Source: Nocardia nova SH22a (GTDB lineage Bacteria > Actinomycetota > Actinomycetes > Mycobacteriales > Mycobacteriaceae). Taken from it: a stretch of 64,000 nucleotides of DNA. Positions within the stretch are counted from its first letter, which is position 1. Every line of letters begins with the position of its first letter. Under the pieces are notes generated by a model that saw only the letters and a list, made by a program, of their open reading frames with translations, was not told where the DNA came from and did not search any database. The stretch covers positions 5,208,001-5,272,000 of the forward strand of contig NZ_CP006850.1 in NCBI RefSeq assembly GCF_000523235.1. Reading direction: 5' to 3'. The position numbers and the translations under genes are program-made. This document shows, one piece after another, positions 51,804 to 60,817 of this stretch.

Positions 51804-53008
51804 CAGGCTTCCCGCTTCGCGCGCCGGGCGGCGCCGACCGCGCGTTTGGCGATCGCCCACCGGTGCACCTCGGAGGGTCCGTCGTAGATCCGGAACGGCC
51901 GCACCTCCCGCGACAGCCGTGCCAGCGGCAGATCGCCGGACACGCCGAGACCGCCGCACATCTGCACACTGCGGTCGACGATGCGGAAGATCGCCTCGGC
52001 GGCAAAGGTTTTCGCGATCGAGGTGGAGTTGGCGGCGTGCTCGCCGAGATCGAGTTCCCAGCAGGCGCGGGTCAGCAGCGCCCGGGTGGCGGCGATGTCG
52101 ATCTCGTTGTCGGCGATCATCTTCTGGATCATGCCCAGATCGCCGAGCCGCGAACCGAATCCCTGCCGTTCGGCGACATGCGCCACCGCGACGTCGTGCC
52201 CGCGGCGGGCCGCGCCGAGCCAGCGCATCACGTGGGTCATCCGCGCCGGGCCCAATCGCACCTGCGCGTATTCGAATCCGCGATCGACCGCGCCCAGAAC
52301 CGCCGAATCCGGAACCAGCACATCGTCGAAGAACACCTCGCAGTGCCCGCCGATCATCGACTTGTCGAGGGTGTCGATATGGCGCTCGACCCGGATTCCG
52401 GGCGTATCGGCCGGGGCGAGGAACATCGTCGCACCGCCGCGCTCACCGGGTTCACCGGAGGTGCGGGCCATGATGATGAAGAACCCCGCTCCGTCGGCGC
52501 CGGTGATGAACCACTTGTGCCCGTTGATGCGCCAGCCGCCCTCGGCCCGCACCGCACGGGTGGTCAGGGCGGAGGGGTCCGAACCCGCGCCCGGCGCCGG
52601 TTCGGTCATCGCGAACGCCGAGCGCACGACGCCGCGGGCGAGCGGGTCCAGGTACTGCTGCTTCTGTTCCGGGTCCGCGATGTGGGCCAGCATGTGCACA
52701 TTGCCCTCGTCGGGAGCGGCGATGTTCAGCGCGGTCGGACCGAACAGCGAGTATCCGGCCTCCTCGAAGACCGGCGCGCGATCGGACATGCCGAGACCGT
52801 GCCCGCCGAATTCGACCGGCGCGTGCGGGGCGAACACACCGGCGTCGCGCGCCGCCTGCTGAAGTTCGATCCGGATCTTGTCACCGCCCGCGGCGGCGAT
52901 GTCACCGCCGTGCGCGTCCTCCACCGGCAGCACCGTCGTGCGCACGAACTCCCGGGTGCGCTCGGCCAGCTCCCGGACCTCGGGCGGATAGGACAGGTCG
53001 ATCGCCAC
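51803..53008 (-). CDS. Acyl-CoA dehydrogenase, ACAD11/FadE36-like
   Basis: 401 aa from GTG 53008, preceded by GAGGAG. Motifs FAMTEPAPGAGSD (flavin/substrate region), WFITGADGAG, CGGLGVSGDLPL and the C-terminal YDGPSEVHRWAIAKR. The Asp in YDGP occupies the position of the catalytic Glu (YEGT) of medium-chain enzymes, as in the ACAD11 type. First gene of a three-gene operon with kinase and SDR, probably for 4-hydroxy fatty acid degradation. Confidence 0.9.
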   Translation of the reverse strand: MAIDLSYPPEVRELAERTREFVRTTVLPVEDAHGGDIAAAGGDKIRIELQQAARDAGVFAPHAPVEFGGHGLGMSDRAPVFEEAGYSLFGPTALNIAAPDEGNVHMLAHIADPEQKQQYLDPLARGVVRSAFAMTEPAPGAGSDPSALTTRAVRAEGGWRINGHKWFITGADGAGFFIIMARTSGEPGERGGATMFLAPADTPGIRVERHIDTLDKSMIGGHCEVFFDDVLVPDSAVLGAVDRGFEYAQVRLGPARMTHVMRWLGAARRGHDVAVAHVAERQGFGSRLGDLGMIQKMIADNEIDIAATRALLTRACWELDLGEHAANSTSIAKTFAAEAIFRIVDRSVQMCGGLGVSGDLPLARLSREVRPFRIYDGPSEVHRWAIAKRAVGAARRAKREA

Positions 53009-53085
53009 GCGCGCTCCTCACCACTGCTGCCGAGCGATCACTCGGCTCTCCGTTACTTCAAGACAGTGCCACTCCTCCTTTTGGC

Positions 53086-53103
53086 TTGTCAATCCGATGA
53101 CAA
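53086..53103. promoter_or_regulatory. Inverted repeat TTGTCA-N6-TGACAA
   Basis: Perfect 6-bp arms in the divergent region between the dehydrogenase operon and the XRE-TetR gene; candidate operator. Confidence 0.55.
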
Positions 53104-53117
53104 GGGATATTCGTCGT

Positions 53118-53138
53118 GTTCAGATATCCTGAACATCG
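53118..53138 (+). promoter_or_regulatory. Leaderless promoter and palindrome of the XRE-TetR gene
   Basis: GTTCAG-ATATC-CTGAAC (53118-53134) overlaps the -10 TATCCT (53125-53130); GTG 53138 follows 7 nt after it. Confidence 0.6.
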
Positions 53139-54007
53139 TGACTTCATCGGACCATGCCGAGATCGGCGCCAGGCTCCGGCGTGCCCGCACCGCGGCGGGG
53201 CTCTCACTGCGCGACACCGCCGGACGTCTCGGCGTCAGTCCCGCGACACTCAGCGCCGTCGAGAACGGCAAGACCGCGATCTCGGTTGCCCGGCTGCTCG
53301 TCGCCGCCGAGACACTGGGCACAACGGCGTCCTGGCTCATCGGTGAACAGCCCGAGCGGCCACCGCGCGGGCCGCGCACGCCACCGCCCGACCGCACACA
53401 CGACTGGCGCGAATTTCCGCCGCTGGCCCTGGATCCCGTGCTGTCGGCGGCGATCGACTCGTTCGTCGAGACCGGCTATCACGGCGCCACCATGCGCTCG
53501 ATCGCCGAGCGGGCCGGAATGAGTGTGCCGGGGGTCTACCACCACTATCGCGACAAACAGGAACTACTCGTCCGCGCCCTCGATCTGACCATGGACGAAC
53601 TGCACTGGCGCGTTCCGGCGGCACGCGCCCAGGGCGCCACCGCCGCGCACCGGCTCGCCCACACCGTGGAGGCGCTGGCGCTGTTCCACACCCACCGCCG
53701 CGAACTCGCGTTCATCGGCGCCAGCGAGATGCGCAGCCTCACCCCGGCCAATCGGCGGCGGATCGCCGCGTCGCGCAACGAGATTCAATATCTGCTCGAC
53801 GACGCCATCGACGCGGCCCTCACCGAATCGGGCCTGCCGCACGCCGACGCGCGCACCGCCGGGCGGGCGGTCGCGACGATGTGTACCGCACTGCCGCAAT
53901 GGTTCCGGCTCGACGGTCCCACCTCACCCGAGCACATCGCCACCAGCTACGCCGAATTCGCCCTGCGCCTGCTCGGACTGCCGGAGGTTCAGGACAGCGT
54001 GGCGTAG
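53138..54007 (+). CDS. Fused XRE-TetR regulator
   Basis: 289 aa from GTG 53138. Residues about 8-65 are an XRE/HTH_3 domain (LRRARTAAGLSLRDTAGRLG, SPATLSAVENGK). Residues about 85-285 are a complete TetR protein with its own HTH (TMRSIAERAGMSVPGVYHHY) and effector domain. Two DNA-binding motifs in one chain could read two sites, and two different palindromes lie just upstream. Likely controls the divergent acyl-CoA dehydrogenase operon. Confidence 0.88.
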   Translation: MTSSDHAEIGARLRRARTAAGLSLRDTAGRLGVSPATLSAVENGKTAISVARLLVAAETLGTTASWLIGEQPERPPRGPRTPPPDRTHDWREFPPLALDPVLSAAIDSFVETGYHGATMRSIAERAGMSVPGVYHHYRDKQELLVRALDLTMDELHWRVPAARAQGATAAHRLAHTVEALALFHTHRRELAFIGASEMRSLTPANRRRIAASRNEIQYLLDDAIDAALTESGLPHADARTAGRAVATMCTALPQWFRLDGPTSPEHIATSYAEFALRLLGLPEVQDSVA

Positions 54008-54432
54008 ATGTCCTGGGCCAACAGGGCGTGGCGGGTCTGCTCGGCCAGCCGGACGGTCCACTTGGCCTCCGGTCCGGTGGTGTGCGCGAAGAACTTCGCC
54101 GACGCGACGGCCCGATCGTGTTCGACGATCACATCGACACTGCTGCCCTGCTGGCTGACCATGAACGCGGCGGTCGGCGGTGCGGCGAGGTGGTAGCGGC
54201 GCTGCGCGGTCTCGGGATTCACGTCGCTGACGGTGGCGATGACGATATCGATGACGTTCTGGTCCGGGCGGCGGATTCCGCGCGGGGTGTCGATCGCGAC
54301 ATCGTGGACGGCGAGGATCAGCTCCGGGAGATCTCCGGCGTCCACGGTGATCACCGGTACCCGATCCGGCGACGGCGTCGGATTCACCGCGCTGCCCTCG
54401 GCTGTCTGATACACGGCATCGCTCGACTCCAC
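53989..54432 (-). CDS. Hypothetical protein
   Basis: 147 aa, overlapping the end of the convergent regulator by 19 bp. A central VPVITVDAGDLPELILAVHD segment and a TGPEAKWTVRLAEQTRHALL tail suggest a small alpha/beta protein. No family was recognised. Standing between the ACAD and sulfur operons, it shows no clear link to either. Confidence 0.6.
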   Translation of the reverse strand: MESSDAVYQTAEGSAVNPTPSPDRVPVITVDAGDLPELILAVHDVAIDTPRGIRRPDQNVIDIVIATVSDVNPETAQRRYHLAAPPTAAFMVSQQGSSVDVIVEHDRAVASAKFFAHTTGPEAKWTVRLAEQTRHALLAQDIYATLS

Positions 54433-54554
54433 TCCGGTGACACAGGGTCAGAGCCGCCGAATTATCGAGATCGGCGGATCTGCTGCAGGGAGCTATACCC
54501 CGATCCGCGCACCGTCAACCATCCGCCGGTGTTCCCGTCACCGGGAGTACCGGA

Positions 54555-54845
54555 TCAGATCTCGTCGAGCCCGATATGCCCGTCCTGGAGCGCCCGCGCC
54601 AGCAGCGCCGCCTTGGTGGGCGCGGCGCGGCCCGCCCGGCTGTACTTCTCGCGGATCCGGGCGATGTGGGTATTGACCGTCCCTGGCGAGATGTAGAGCT
54701 GCCGGGATACCTCCGCCTTGGTATCGCTGAGAATCCAGGCCAGCAGCACTTCCACTTCCCGGGCACTGAGCGGCGGCATCGAGGCCGCCGCCCGGTTCCG
54801 GGCGCCGATCGGGGCGGCCGCCAGCGGCGGCAAGGTTTCGGACAC
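54555..54845 (-). CDS. Single-domain LuxR-type HTH regulator
   Basis: 96 aa from GTG 54845, with AGGAAG 6 nt upstream. The chain is essentially only a LuxR/NarL HTH: MPPLSAREVEVLLAWILSDT, then SPGTVNTHIARIREKY. No receiver or ligand domain is present. Resembles the small response-regulator-like proteins of actinomycetes. At the end of the sulfur operon; it may regulate sulfur genes. Confidence 0.8.
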   Translation of the reverse strand: MSETLPPLAAAPIGARNRAAASMPPLSAREVEVLLAWILSDTKAEVSRQLYISPGTVNTHIARIREKYSRAGRAAPTKAALLARALQDGHIGLDEI

Positions 54846-55000
54846 GGTGTCTTCCTGTTCTCCACGCGTGCCGAGAACGGTACTCAGCTGTCGCCGCGTG
54901 TGGGGAATATCGCCCCGAACCCGAGAAACGTTGCCACCGTTCGCCTTGCGAACTATCGGCTCCGGGTCGCCCTCATCACGATCCGGCGCGGGACTGTCGC

Positions 55001-55948
55001 CTATCCGGCCGCGACCGACGGCGACCCGGCGACGAACGCGTCGATCGAGGGATCGACCGCGTCTCGTACCCGAATCGCCTTGGGCAGCAGCCCGTTCGCC
55101 GCGAGCAGGTCGGCGGCGCGCTGTTGCTCGTCGAGGAATTCCCCGGTCACCGGCCCGATGCCGAAGGGACGGCCGCGAAGGGCCGCCTCCCAGGCGTCGA
55201 GGTCGGCGGCGCCGCCTCGGGCGGCGACATCGTCGACGAAGTACTGTGCCGCGGCGCGCGGGTTCGCGGCGATCCAGGCGTCGGATTCGCGCAGCGCGGT
55301 GATGATCGCTTCCAGTGCGGGGCGGTTGTTCTCGGCGAAGTCGCGGCGGGTGAACCACAGCGAGGGATGGGAGAACACCGACGCGGTGTCGACCAGGGTG
55401 TGCAGGGAGGTGGCCGCCTCGACCGCCGCCAGGCCCGGATACGCACCGACCCACGCGTCGAGGGCGCCGTCGAGCAGCAGAGCGCCGCCGTCGTGCACGT
55501 CGGTGTCGACCGGTTCGATATCGGCCCAGCCCAGTCCGGCCCGGTCCAGCGCGAACAGCAACAGCGTGGTCTGCCAGGACCCGTGCGCGATGCCGACCCG
55601 CTTGCCCGCCAGATCGGCGACCGACTCGATCCCGTTGCCGGCCTCGGTGACCAGCCGCCCGTTCTCGACGCGCGGCTCGGAGATGCCGACGTAGACGATG
55701 TCGCGGTCGTTGCCGAGTGCGGTGATCGGCGGGGTGAATCCGGTGCCGATGAAGTCGTAGCCGCCCTCGGTGAACAGGTGGTCCGAATGCACCGAGGGCA
55801 AAGCGGTCTTCACGTCGGCGCGCGGCGGTTGCGGCAGCGCGCGCAGATCGACCCATTCCACCTCCGGCAGCGCGCGTTCCAGGATGCCGCGGTGGCGCAG
55901 GACGAACAGGGAATTGTTGTGCGGGAAGTAGCCGACCCGGACGGTCAT
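55001..55948 (-). CDS. Substrate-binding-protein fold without signal peptide
   Basis: 315 aa; ATG 55948 with GAGGAGC upstream. NMT1/SsuA-like two-lobe fold: YFPHNNSLFVLRHRGILERA, GYDFIGTGFTPPITALG, ADLAGKRVGIAHGSWQTTLL. Unlike true transport proteins it has no Sec or lipoprotein signal. DszB-type desulfinases share this fold and location, so it may be a cytoplasmic enzyme; the DszB catalytic CPVP motif is absent. Downstream of the aldolase by 29 bp. Confidence 0.75.
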   Translation of the reverse strand: MTVRVGYFPHNNSLFVLRHRGILERALPEVEWVDLRALPQPPRADVKTALPSVHSDHLFTEGGYDFIGTGFTPPITALGNDRDIVYVGISEPRVENGRLVTEAGNGIESVADLAGKRVGIAHGSWQTTLLLFALDRAGLGWADIEPVDTDVHDGGALLLDGALDAWVGAYPGLAAVEAATSLHTLVDTASVFSHPSLWFTRRDFAENNRPALEAIITALRESDAWIAANPRAAAQYFVDDVAARGGAADLDAWEAALRGRPFGIGPVTGEFLDEQQRAADLLAANGLLPKAIRVRDAVDPSIDAFVAGSPSVAAG

Positions 55949-55977
55949 GTGTGCTCCTCGGTCTGTGGGGAAGGTGG

Positions 55978-56685
55978 TCAGATCAGGCCGCGGCGGCGGG
56001 CCTCGTCGGCCAGTCCGGTGCGCCCCCACTGCACGGCCAGATTGGATGTGTCGAATTCGACCGAACCACCGAGGGTTTCGCCGATCGCCTGGTACTGGGC
56101 GCCCTCCTCCAGCAGCACGACCAGTTTCGCCAGTTCGAGCAGCCCGCCGCGGCCGATGACGTTCGCGCCGCCGTTGGCCTCGAAGATCGCGATCAGATCG
56201 GGATCGTGGGTGAGCCGGTCGAGGACGAAGGCGCCCGCACCGATGCTGCGATCGATGTGCGGCGGAATCTCCCGCGACAGGGTCAGCCGCTGCACCGCCG
56301 CGTACCGGATCGGGAAGGTGCGGTGCGTCTGCGCCCAGCCGCCCAGCCACGGACTGTGCACGTGGACCACGGAGGTGATCTCGGGATGGGTGCGGAAGAC
56401 CTCGGCGTAGCCGGTGACGAAACCGGAGGAACCGTTGCCCGACAGCACTTCTCCGTCGAAATTCGCCACGACGGGCCGCACGGTGCGGTCGTCGGCCCAC
56501 GGCCCCGGCTCGTTCAGCGCGACGGCGAGTTCCTCGCCCGGAACGCGTTCGACGAAGTTGACGGTCCCGTTGCCGGTGACGGTGCCGGTCTCGCGGAACA
56601 CCCGGAACGCCTTCTCCGCGTCGCGGGTGGCGGCGACGACGAATTCGGTGACGGTGTCGCCGAGCCGGGTCTCGGTGGTGGTCAT
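55978..56685 (-). CDS. Class II aldolase/adducin family protein
   Basis: 235 aa from ATG 56685, AGGAGAA upstream. FucA/AraD-like: N(K/G)ssG-type NGSSGFVTGYAEVF and metal ligands in SVVHVHSPWLGG. Usual substrates are sugar phosphates or other beta-hydroxy acids cleaved by retro-aldol. In this sulfur cluster it might split the carbon skeleton left after C-S cleavage (inference). 8 bp downstream of the first SsuD-like gene. Confidence 0.8.
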   Translation of the reverse strand: MTTTETRLGDTVTEFVVAATRDAEKAFRVFRETGTVTGNGTVNFVERVPGEELAVALNEPGPWADDRTVRPVVANFDGEVLSGNGSSGFVTGYAEVFRTHPEITSVVHVHSPWLGGWAQTHRTFPIRYAAVQRLTLSREIPPHIDRSIGAGAFVLDRLTHDPDLIAIFEANGGANVIGRGGLLELAKLVVLLEEGAQYQAIGETLGGSVEFDTSNLAVQWGRTGLADEARRRGLI

Positions 56686-56693
56686 GGTTTCTC

Positions 56694-57857
56694 CTAACGG
56701 GTGTGGATCAGCTCGGAAGCGGGCGCGGTCAGGCGGGAGCGGCCGAGCAGCGGCAGCACCTCTTCCCCGACCCGGTACGCCTCTTCCAGATGCGGGTTGC
56801 CGGCGAGGATGAAGGCGTCGACGCCGAGGTCGATCAGCTCGTCCAGGCGCTGGGCGACCTGTTCGTAGCTGCCGACCAGGCCGAAGGCCGGGCCGCCGCG
56901 GATCAGGCTGAAGCCGCACCACACATTGGGCTGCACCTCCAGATCCCGGTAGCCGGTGATGGTTTCGGGCACCCAGCCCTTGATGCGGGCCGCGCCCACC
57001 GAATCGCCCTGGGCGGCACGGTTGGCGGCGTCACGGTCGACGAAGGCCCAGCCCTTGCGGATCTCCTCCCAGGCGGCCTCCTCCGTGTGCCGGGCCAGGA
57101 TGTCGATGCGGACCGCGAATTTCGGTGTGCGGCCGATCTTCTCGGAGTGGGCGCGCACCCCGTCGAATTTGGCGCGCAGGTCGTCGTAGGGTTCGAGCCA
57201 GGACAGGTAGTAGTCGGCGTGCCGTCCCGCGGCCTGTACCGCGGCGCCCGACGAGCCGGACAGGTACACCTCCGGGAACGGCTGCCCGGCCAGGCCCGGC
57301 GGTAGCGCGGCGGAGTCGGTGCGGAAGAAACGGCCGTCGTGGGTGTACGGCTCGCCGTCCCACACCCCGCGCAGTACATCGAGGAATTCGCTGGTCCGGG
57401 CATACCGGTCGTCGTGGGAAACCTTGTCGCCCCACCACAATTGGGCCGCTCCCCCACCACCGCTGATGATGTTGTAGACCAGCCGCCCGCCGGTGGCCCG
57501 CTGCAGGCTCGCCGACATGCGCGCGGCCTGGACCGGGTGCAGGAATCCGGGCTGGAAGGCGACCATGAACCGGTAGGTGGTGGTCTCGCGGGCCAGCGCC
57601 GAGGCGAAGGCCCACGGATCCTCGGTCACCGGGAACGACGGCAGCAGCCCGCCCAGGAATCCGGCGGATTCACTGGCCCGCGCGACGGCGGCGACGTGGT
57701 CGATATAGCTGTATCCGTCGAGTTCGCCGCCGCGCACGGCCGGAGCGATATTGCCCGGCCCGTATCCGGCGGCATTGCCGCGGTTGTAACGGCGCGGGGT
57801 GCGCAGTGAGGCGTGGTCGCCTTCCATGCCGATGCGCCAGTACACGTCGATGGTCAT
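56694..57857 (-). CDS. SsuD-like FMNH2-dependent sulfonate monooxygenase 1
   Basis: 387 aa; ATG 57857 with AGGAGGT, overlapping the upstream stop (ATGA). Matches SsuD along its length: RLVYNIISGGGGAAQLWWGD, YLSGSSGAAVQAAGRHADYY, and the C-terminal PNVWCGFSLIRGG and FILAGNPHLEEAYRVGEE. SsuD oxidises alkanesulfonates with reduced FMN, releasing sulfite and an aldehyde. The flavin reductase needed is not in the window. Confidence 0.87.
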   Translation of the reverse strand: MTIDVYWRIGMEGDHASLRTPRRYNRGNAAGYGPGNIAPAVRGGELDGYSYIDHVAAVARASESAGFLGGLLPSFPVTEDPWAFASALARETTTYRFMVAFQPGFLHPVQAARMSASLQRATGGRLVYNIISGGGGAAQLWWGDKVSHDDRYARTSEFLDVLRGVWDGEPYTHDGRFFRTDSAALPPGLAGQPFPEVYLSGSSGAAVQAAGRHADYYLSWLEPYDDLRAKFDGVRAHSEKIGRTPKFAVRIDILARHTEEAAWEEIRKGWAFVDRDAANRAAQGDSVGAARIKGWVPETITGYRDLEVQPNVWCGFSLIRGGPAFGLVGSYEQVAQRLDELIDLGVDAFILAGNPHLEEAYRVGEEVLPLLGRSRLTAPASELIHTR

Positions 57858-58984
57858 ACCGCGACCTCCTTCAGGGTGCGTCCGGCCGGATCGGCGAGGA
57901 ACAGCAGATGTTCACCGGCACGGTGTATTTCCTCGATGTGCGGATGCCCGATCAGGACGAAGGTGTCGAATCCTCCGGCGTCGTACACCTGCAGCTGCCG
58001 CGCGACCTGCTCGTAACTGCCGACCAGGCCGATGGACTGCGGATAACCGAGCACATCGAAACCGCCCCAGCGCCCGTCGCCCAGGCTCAGCGACCGCGCG
58101 TCGCGGCCGCCGGGCCGGATCTCGCGCCACTGCCGCTCCACCCGCGCCCACGCCTCGTCCTCGGTTTCGCGGGCGACGATCGGCAGCTCGAGCCCGGCCC
58201 GCACGGTGCGGCCGGTCTCGGCGGTACGTGCGCGCAGGGCCGCCAGCGACTCCGCCGGACCGTCCGGGGTTTCGGTGAACAGGTGCACGTCGCCATGTCG
58301 CGCCGAAAGATCCAGTGCCGCAGGCGATGTGCCGGACAGCTGAACCTCCGGGAACGGCAGGCCGGACAGCACCCCGCGGAATCCGCCGTCGATCACGTCG
58401 TAGTACTCGCCCGCGAAATCGAAGCCGGTGCCGCGAAATCCCGCGGCGGGCACCGGATCCGCGTTCCACACTCCCCGTGCGACGGTGAGGAATTCGGCGG
58501 CCCGGGTATAGCGCAGATCGCCGGGCACCCGGTCGCCGCGCGAGCGCGCGTCCCCGGCGTCGGTGTCGATCGCCAGCCGCCAGCCCAGCCGCCCCGCCGA
58601 CAACCGTTGCAGGGTGGCCGAAATCTTCGCGGCGTAGACGGGAGTGCCGAAGGCGGGCTGGAATTCGACCACGACCCGGCTGTGCCGAGTGGCCCGCAAC
58701 GCACCGCCCGCCACGATCCAGGACTCCTCGCCGAGCGGATCATAAGGTGCGAGAACACCATCGAGTCCGGACAACTCGGCGGCGTCGATCACCTGATGCA
58801 GATCATCGAACGGGCCGAAGTGGCCGGGCCGCACATCGGTGGGTTCCCGGTCGGCCGGTCGCGATGCGGTGCGACCGGCCGCGGGCGTGGGCGACGGATC
58901 ACCGAAACCTCCCCGATGACGTAATTCGGGGCGGGCCCGGCGGCCGTCACCGCGGCTCGGCAGCCGCCACAGATACTCGGTCAT
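57854..58984 (-). CDS. SsuD-like FMNH2-dependent monooxygenase 2
   Basis: 376 aa; ATG 58984 with AAGGAGC 7 nt upstream. Same LLM fold but with a longer, RG-rich N-terminus (about 10-50) and fewer SsuD identities: VVEFQPAFGTPVYAAKISAT, QLSGTSPAALDLSARHGDVH, FVLIGHPHIEEIHRAGEHLL. Two SsuD-like enzymes with a desulfinase recall the DszA/DszB logic, where one enzyme yields a sulfinate; which substrate each uses is unknown. Confidence 0.85.
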   Translation of the reverse strand: MTEYLWRLPSRGDGRRARPELRHRGGFGDPSPTPAAGRTASRPADREPTDVRPGHFGPFDDLHQVIDAAELSGLDGVLAPYDPLGEESWIVAGGALRATRHSRVVVEFQPAFGTPVYAAKISATLQRLSAGRLGWRLAIDTDAGDARSRGDRVPGDLRYTRAAEFLTVARGVWNADPVPAAGFRGTGFDFAGEYYDVIDGGFRGVLSGLPFPEVQLSGTSPAALDLSARHGDVHLFTETPDGPAESLAALRARTAETGRTVRAGLELPIVARETEDEAWARVERQWREIRPGGRDARSLSLGDGRWGGFDVLGYPQSIGLVGSYEQVARQLQVYDAGGFDTFVLIGHPHIEEIHRAGEHLLFLADPAGRTLKEVAV

Positions 58985-59045
58985 GCGGTCGCTCCTTCCC
59001 CGCGTATCGGCAGGCGCTCGCCGCGGACGGCGGATCGACGGGCAC

Positions 59046-60071
59046 TCATGCGGCAGCCTTCTCGGCGGCGACCAGTTCCCGCGCCCGCGCCAGCGGTTCC
59101 GGCGCGATCCAGGAGTCGAGGTCGAAATCCGCGGCCAGGAAGCCGTGGGTGTAGAGGAACTGCTTCTGCACACCCAGCAGTTCCACCCGCTCCTCGTCGA
59201 GGTTCGGGTGCAGGCCGCGGTGGAAGTGTTCACCGTAGGCCGCCACGACTCCTCCTGGGCCGGAGAGGGTTTCGCGTTGCAGGACGGTGCGCACGGCGTC
59301 GAGATCACCGGCGGCCCAGTCGGCGGCGCGCAGGCTCTGCGCGAGGAACCCGATCACGACCTCGGGTGCGGTGTCGAGCAGTTCCTGATGCACCGTGAGG
59401 GGCCGCGGTGTGCCGTTGTTGACCCGTAGCCGTCGGGTCTCGGTGGCGTCGAGGTCCACGGCCACCCGGAAGCCGTGTTCGACGGCGACCTCCTGAGCGC
59501 GCGCACCCTTGACGTAGATGGCGTCGACCTCACCGCGCAGCAGTTCGTCCGCGCCCCAGGTGATCCGGCGGGCGCGCTGCTGAACCTCGGTGCGTACCTG
59601 CGGATCTCGATCCACCGGGATCCCCGTCACCGTGACATCGGCGAAGGTGAGCCCGGCCAGGCGCAGGGCACTGGCGAATCCGTGCAGCGCCATCGCCCGG
59701 GGGAAGCTGCGCGGCCGGTCCTGCGCCCAGCCGGGGACACCGATCCGCAGGCCCGCGAGATCGGCGGCCGTGTGCACCGGCGAATCCGGCCCGACCAGGA
59801 TGGCCTGCGATTCGTCGATCCAGGTCAGGCCGATAAGCCGGGTCGGCGCCCCTTGTGCGCGGGCGGCGAGCGCGGGCACGTTGCCGCCTTCGCGCACCAG
59901 CCCGGACAATCCGTGGTCGTAGTGGAATCCGGCCAGTTCCGGTCCGGCGTCCTGCAGGACCCCGAATTTCAGCCCGTTGCGCTGCGCGGTCTCGTCGAGC
60001 CAGCCGAGGCTGTGCGCGAGTCCGCTGGCGGTCGGCACGGGGCAGCGGGTGTACCAGAGGGTGTCGGTCAT
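59046..60071 (-). CDS. DszB-like sulfinate desulfinase
   Basis: 341 aa; ATG 60071 overlaps the ssuB stop (ATGA). It begins MTDTLWYTRCPVPTA, matching the DszB TLTYSNCPVPNA region with the catalytic Cys. Cys10, His50, Arg60 and Gly63 line up with DszB Cys27, His60, Arg70 and Gly73, and the spacing of the last three is identical. The end, QFLYTHGFLAADFDLDSWIA, also follows DszB. DszB converts 2'-hydroxybiphenyl-2-sulfinate to sulfite plus the phenol. An SBP-fold protein without signal peptide, it should act in the cytoplasm. A related aryl or alkyl sulfinate is the likely substrate. Confidence 0.83.
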   Translation of the reverse strand: MTDTLWYTRCPVPTASGLAHSLGWLDETAQRNGLKFGVLQDAGPELAGFHYDHGLSGLVREGGNVPALAARAQGAPTRLIGLTWIDESQAILVGPDSPVHTAADLAGLRIGVPGWAQDRPRSFPRAMALHGFASALRLAGLTFADVTVTGIPVDRDPQVRTEVQQRARRITWGADELLRGEVDAIYVKGARAQEVAVEHGFRVAVDLDATETRRLRVNNGTPRPLTVHQELLDTAPEVVIGFLAQSLRAADWAAGDLDAVRTVLQRETLSGPGGVVAAYGEHFHRGLHPNLDEERVELLGVQKQFLYTHGFLAADFDLDSWIAPEPLARARELVAAEKAAA

Positions 60072-60817
60072 GGTGTGCTCCTGACGTTTTCGGTGGTGCG
60101 TCCGACGCCGAGTTCGGCGAGCAGGGCCGCGCGGTAACGCAGGGCTCCGGGATCGGTGCGGTCGCGGGGATGTTCGAGATCGATGTCGATGTCGACGGCG
60201 AAGTGGCCGCGGTCGAGGACCAGCACCCGGTCGGCGAGCCGGACCGCCTCGTCCACGTCGTGGGTGACCATGAGCACCGCGGGGCGATGCCGGTCCACCA
60301 GATCGCCGACCAGATCCTGCATCTGCAGCCGGGTCAGCGCGTCGAGTGCGGCGAACGGCTCGTCCAGTAGCAGCAGTTCCGGCTCCCGGACCAGGGCGCG
60401 CGCCAGGGCGGCGCGCTGGGCTTCGCCGCCGGACAGCGTGGCGGGCCACTGCCGGGCCTTGCCGTCGAGCCCGACCTCGGCCAGCGCGCGCAGCCCCGCC
60501 TCACGGGTGCTCTTCGAACGGCGCTGCCCGACAACGACATTGGCCAGCACGCGCTTGGACGGGATGAGCCGGGGCTCCTGGTAGACGGTGGTGCGGACGG
60601 CCGGAACCAGCACTTCGCCGGAGTCGGGCGTCTCCAGACCCGTGAGCAGGCGCAGCAGGGTCGTCTTACCGGTGCCGCTGGGGCCGAGCAGGACCACGAA
60701 TTCGCCCCGGCGGATGATCAGGTCCACGCCGTCGAGGACTGTCTTGTCGCCAAACGCTTTTCGCAGTCCGGTGATCCGCACGGCCGGTGGTGCGGCGGTG
60801 CGTGCTCGCGTGGTCAT
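60068..60817 (-). CDS. ssuB: Sulfonate/taurine ABC transporter ATP-binding protein
   Basis: 249 aa; ATG 60817 overlaps the ssuC stop (ATGA); the frame upstream is not coding. Walker A GPSGTGKTTLLRLL, signature LSGGEAQRAALARAL, Walker B ELLLLDEPF and H-loop VTHDVDEAVRLADRV. SsuB/TauB type. Powers uptake of aliphatic or aromatic sulfonates with the next two genes. Confidence 0.92.
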   Translation of the reverse strand: MTTRARTAAPPAVRITGLRKAFGDKTVLDGVDLIIRRGEFVVLLGPSGTGKTTLLRLLTGLETPDSGEVLVPAVRTTVYQEPRLIPSKRVLANVVVGQRRSKSTREAGLRALAEVGLDGKARQWPATLSGGEAQRAALARALVREPELLLLDEPFAALDALTRLQMQDLVGDLVDRHRPAVLMVTHDVDEAVRLADRVLVLDRGHFAVDIDIDLEHPRDRTDPGALRYRAALLAELGVGRTTENVRSTP

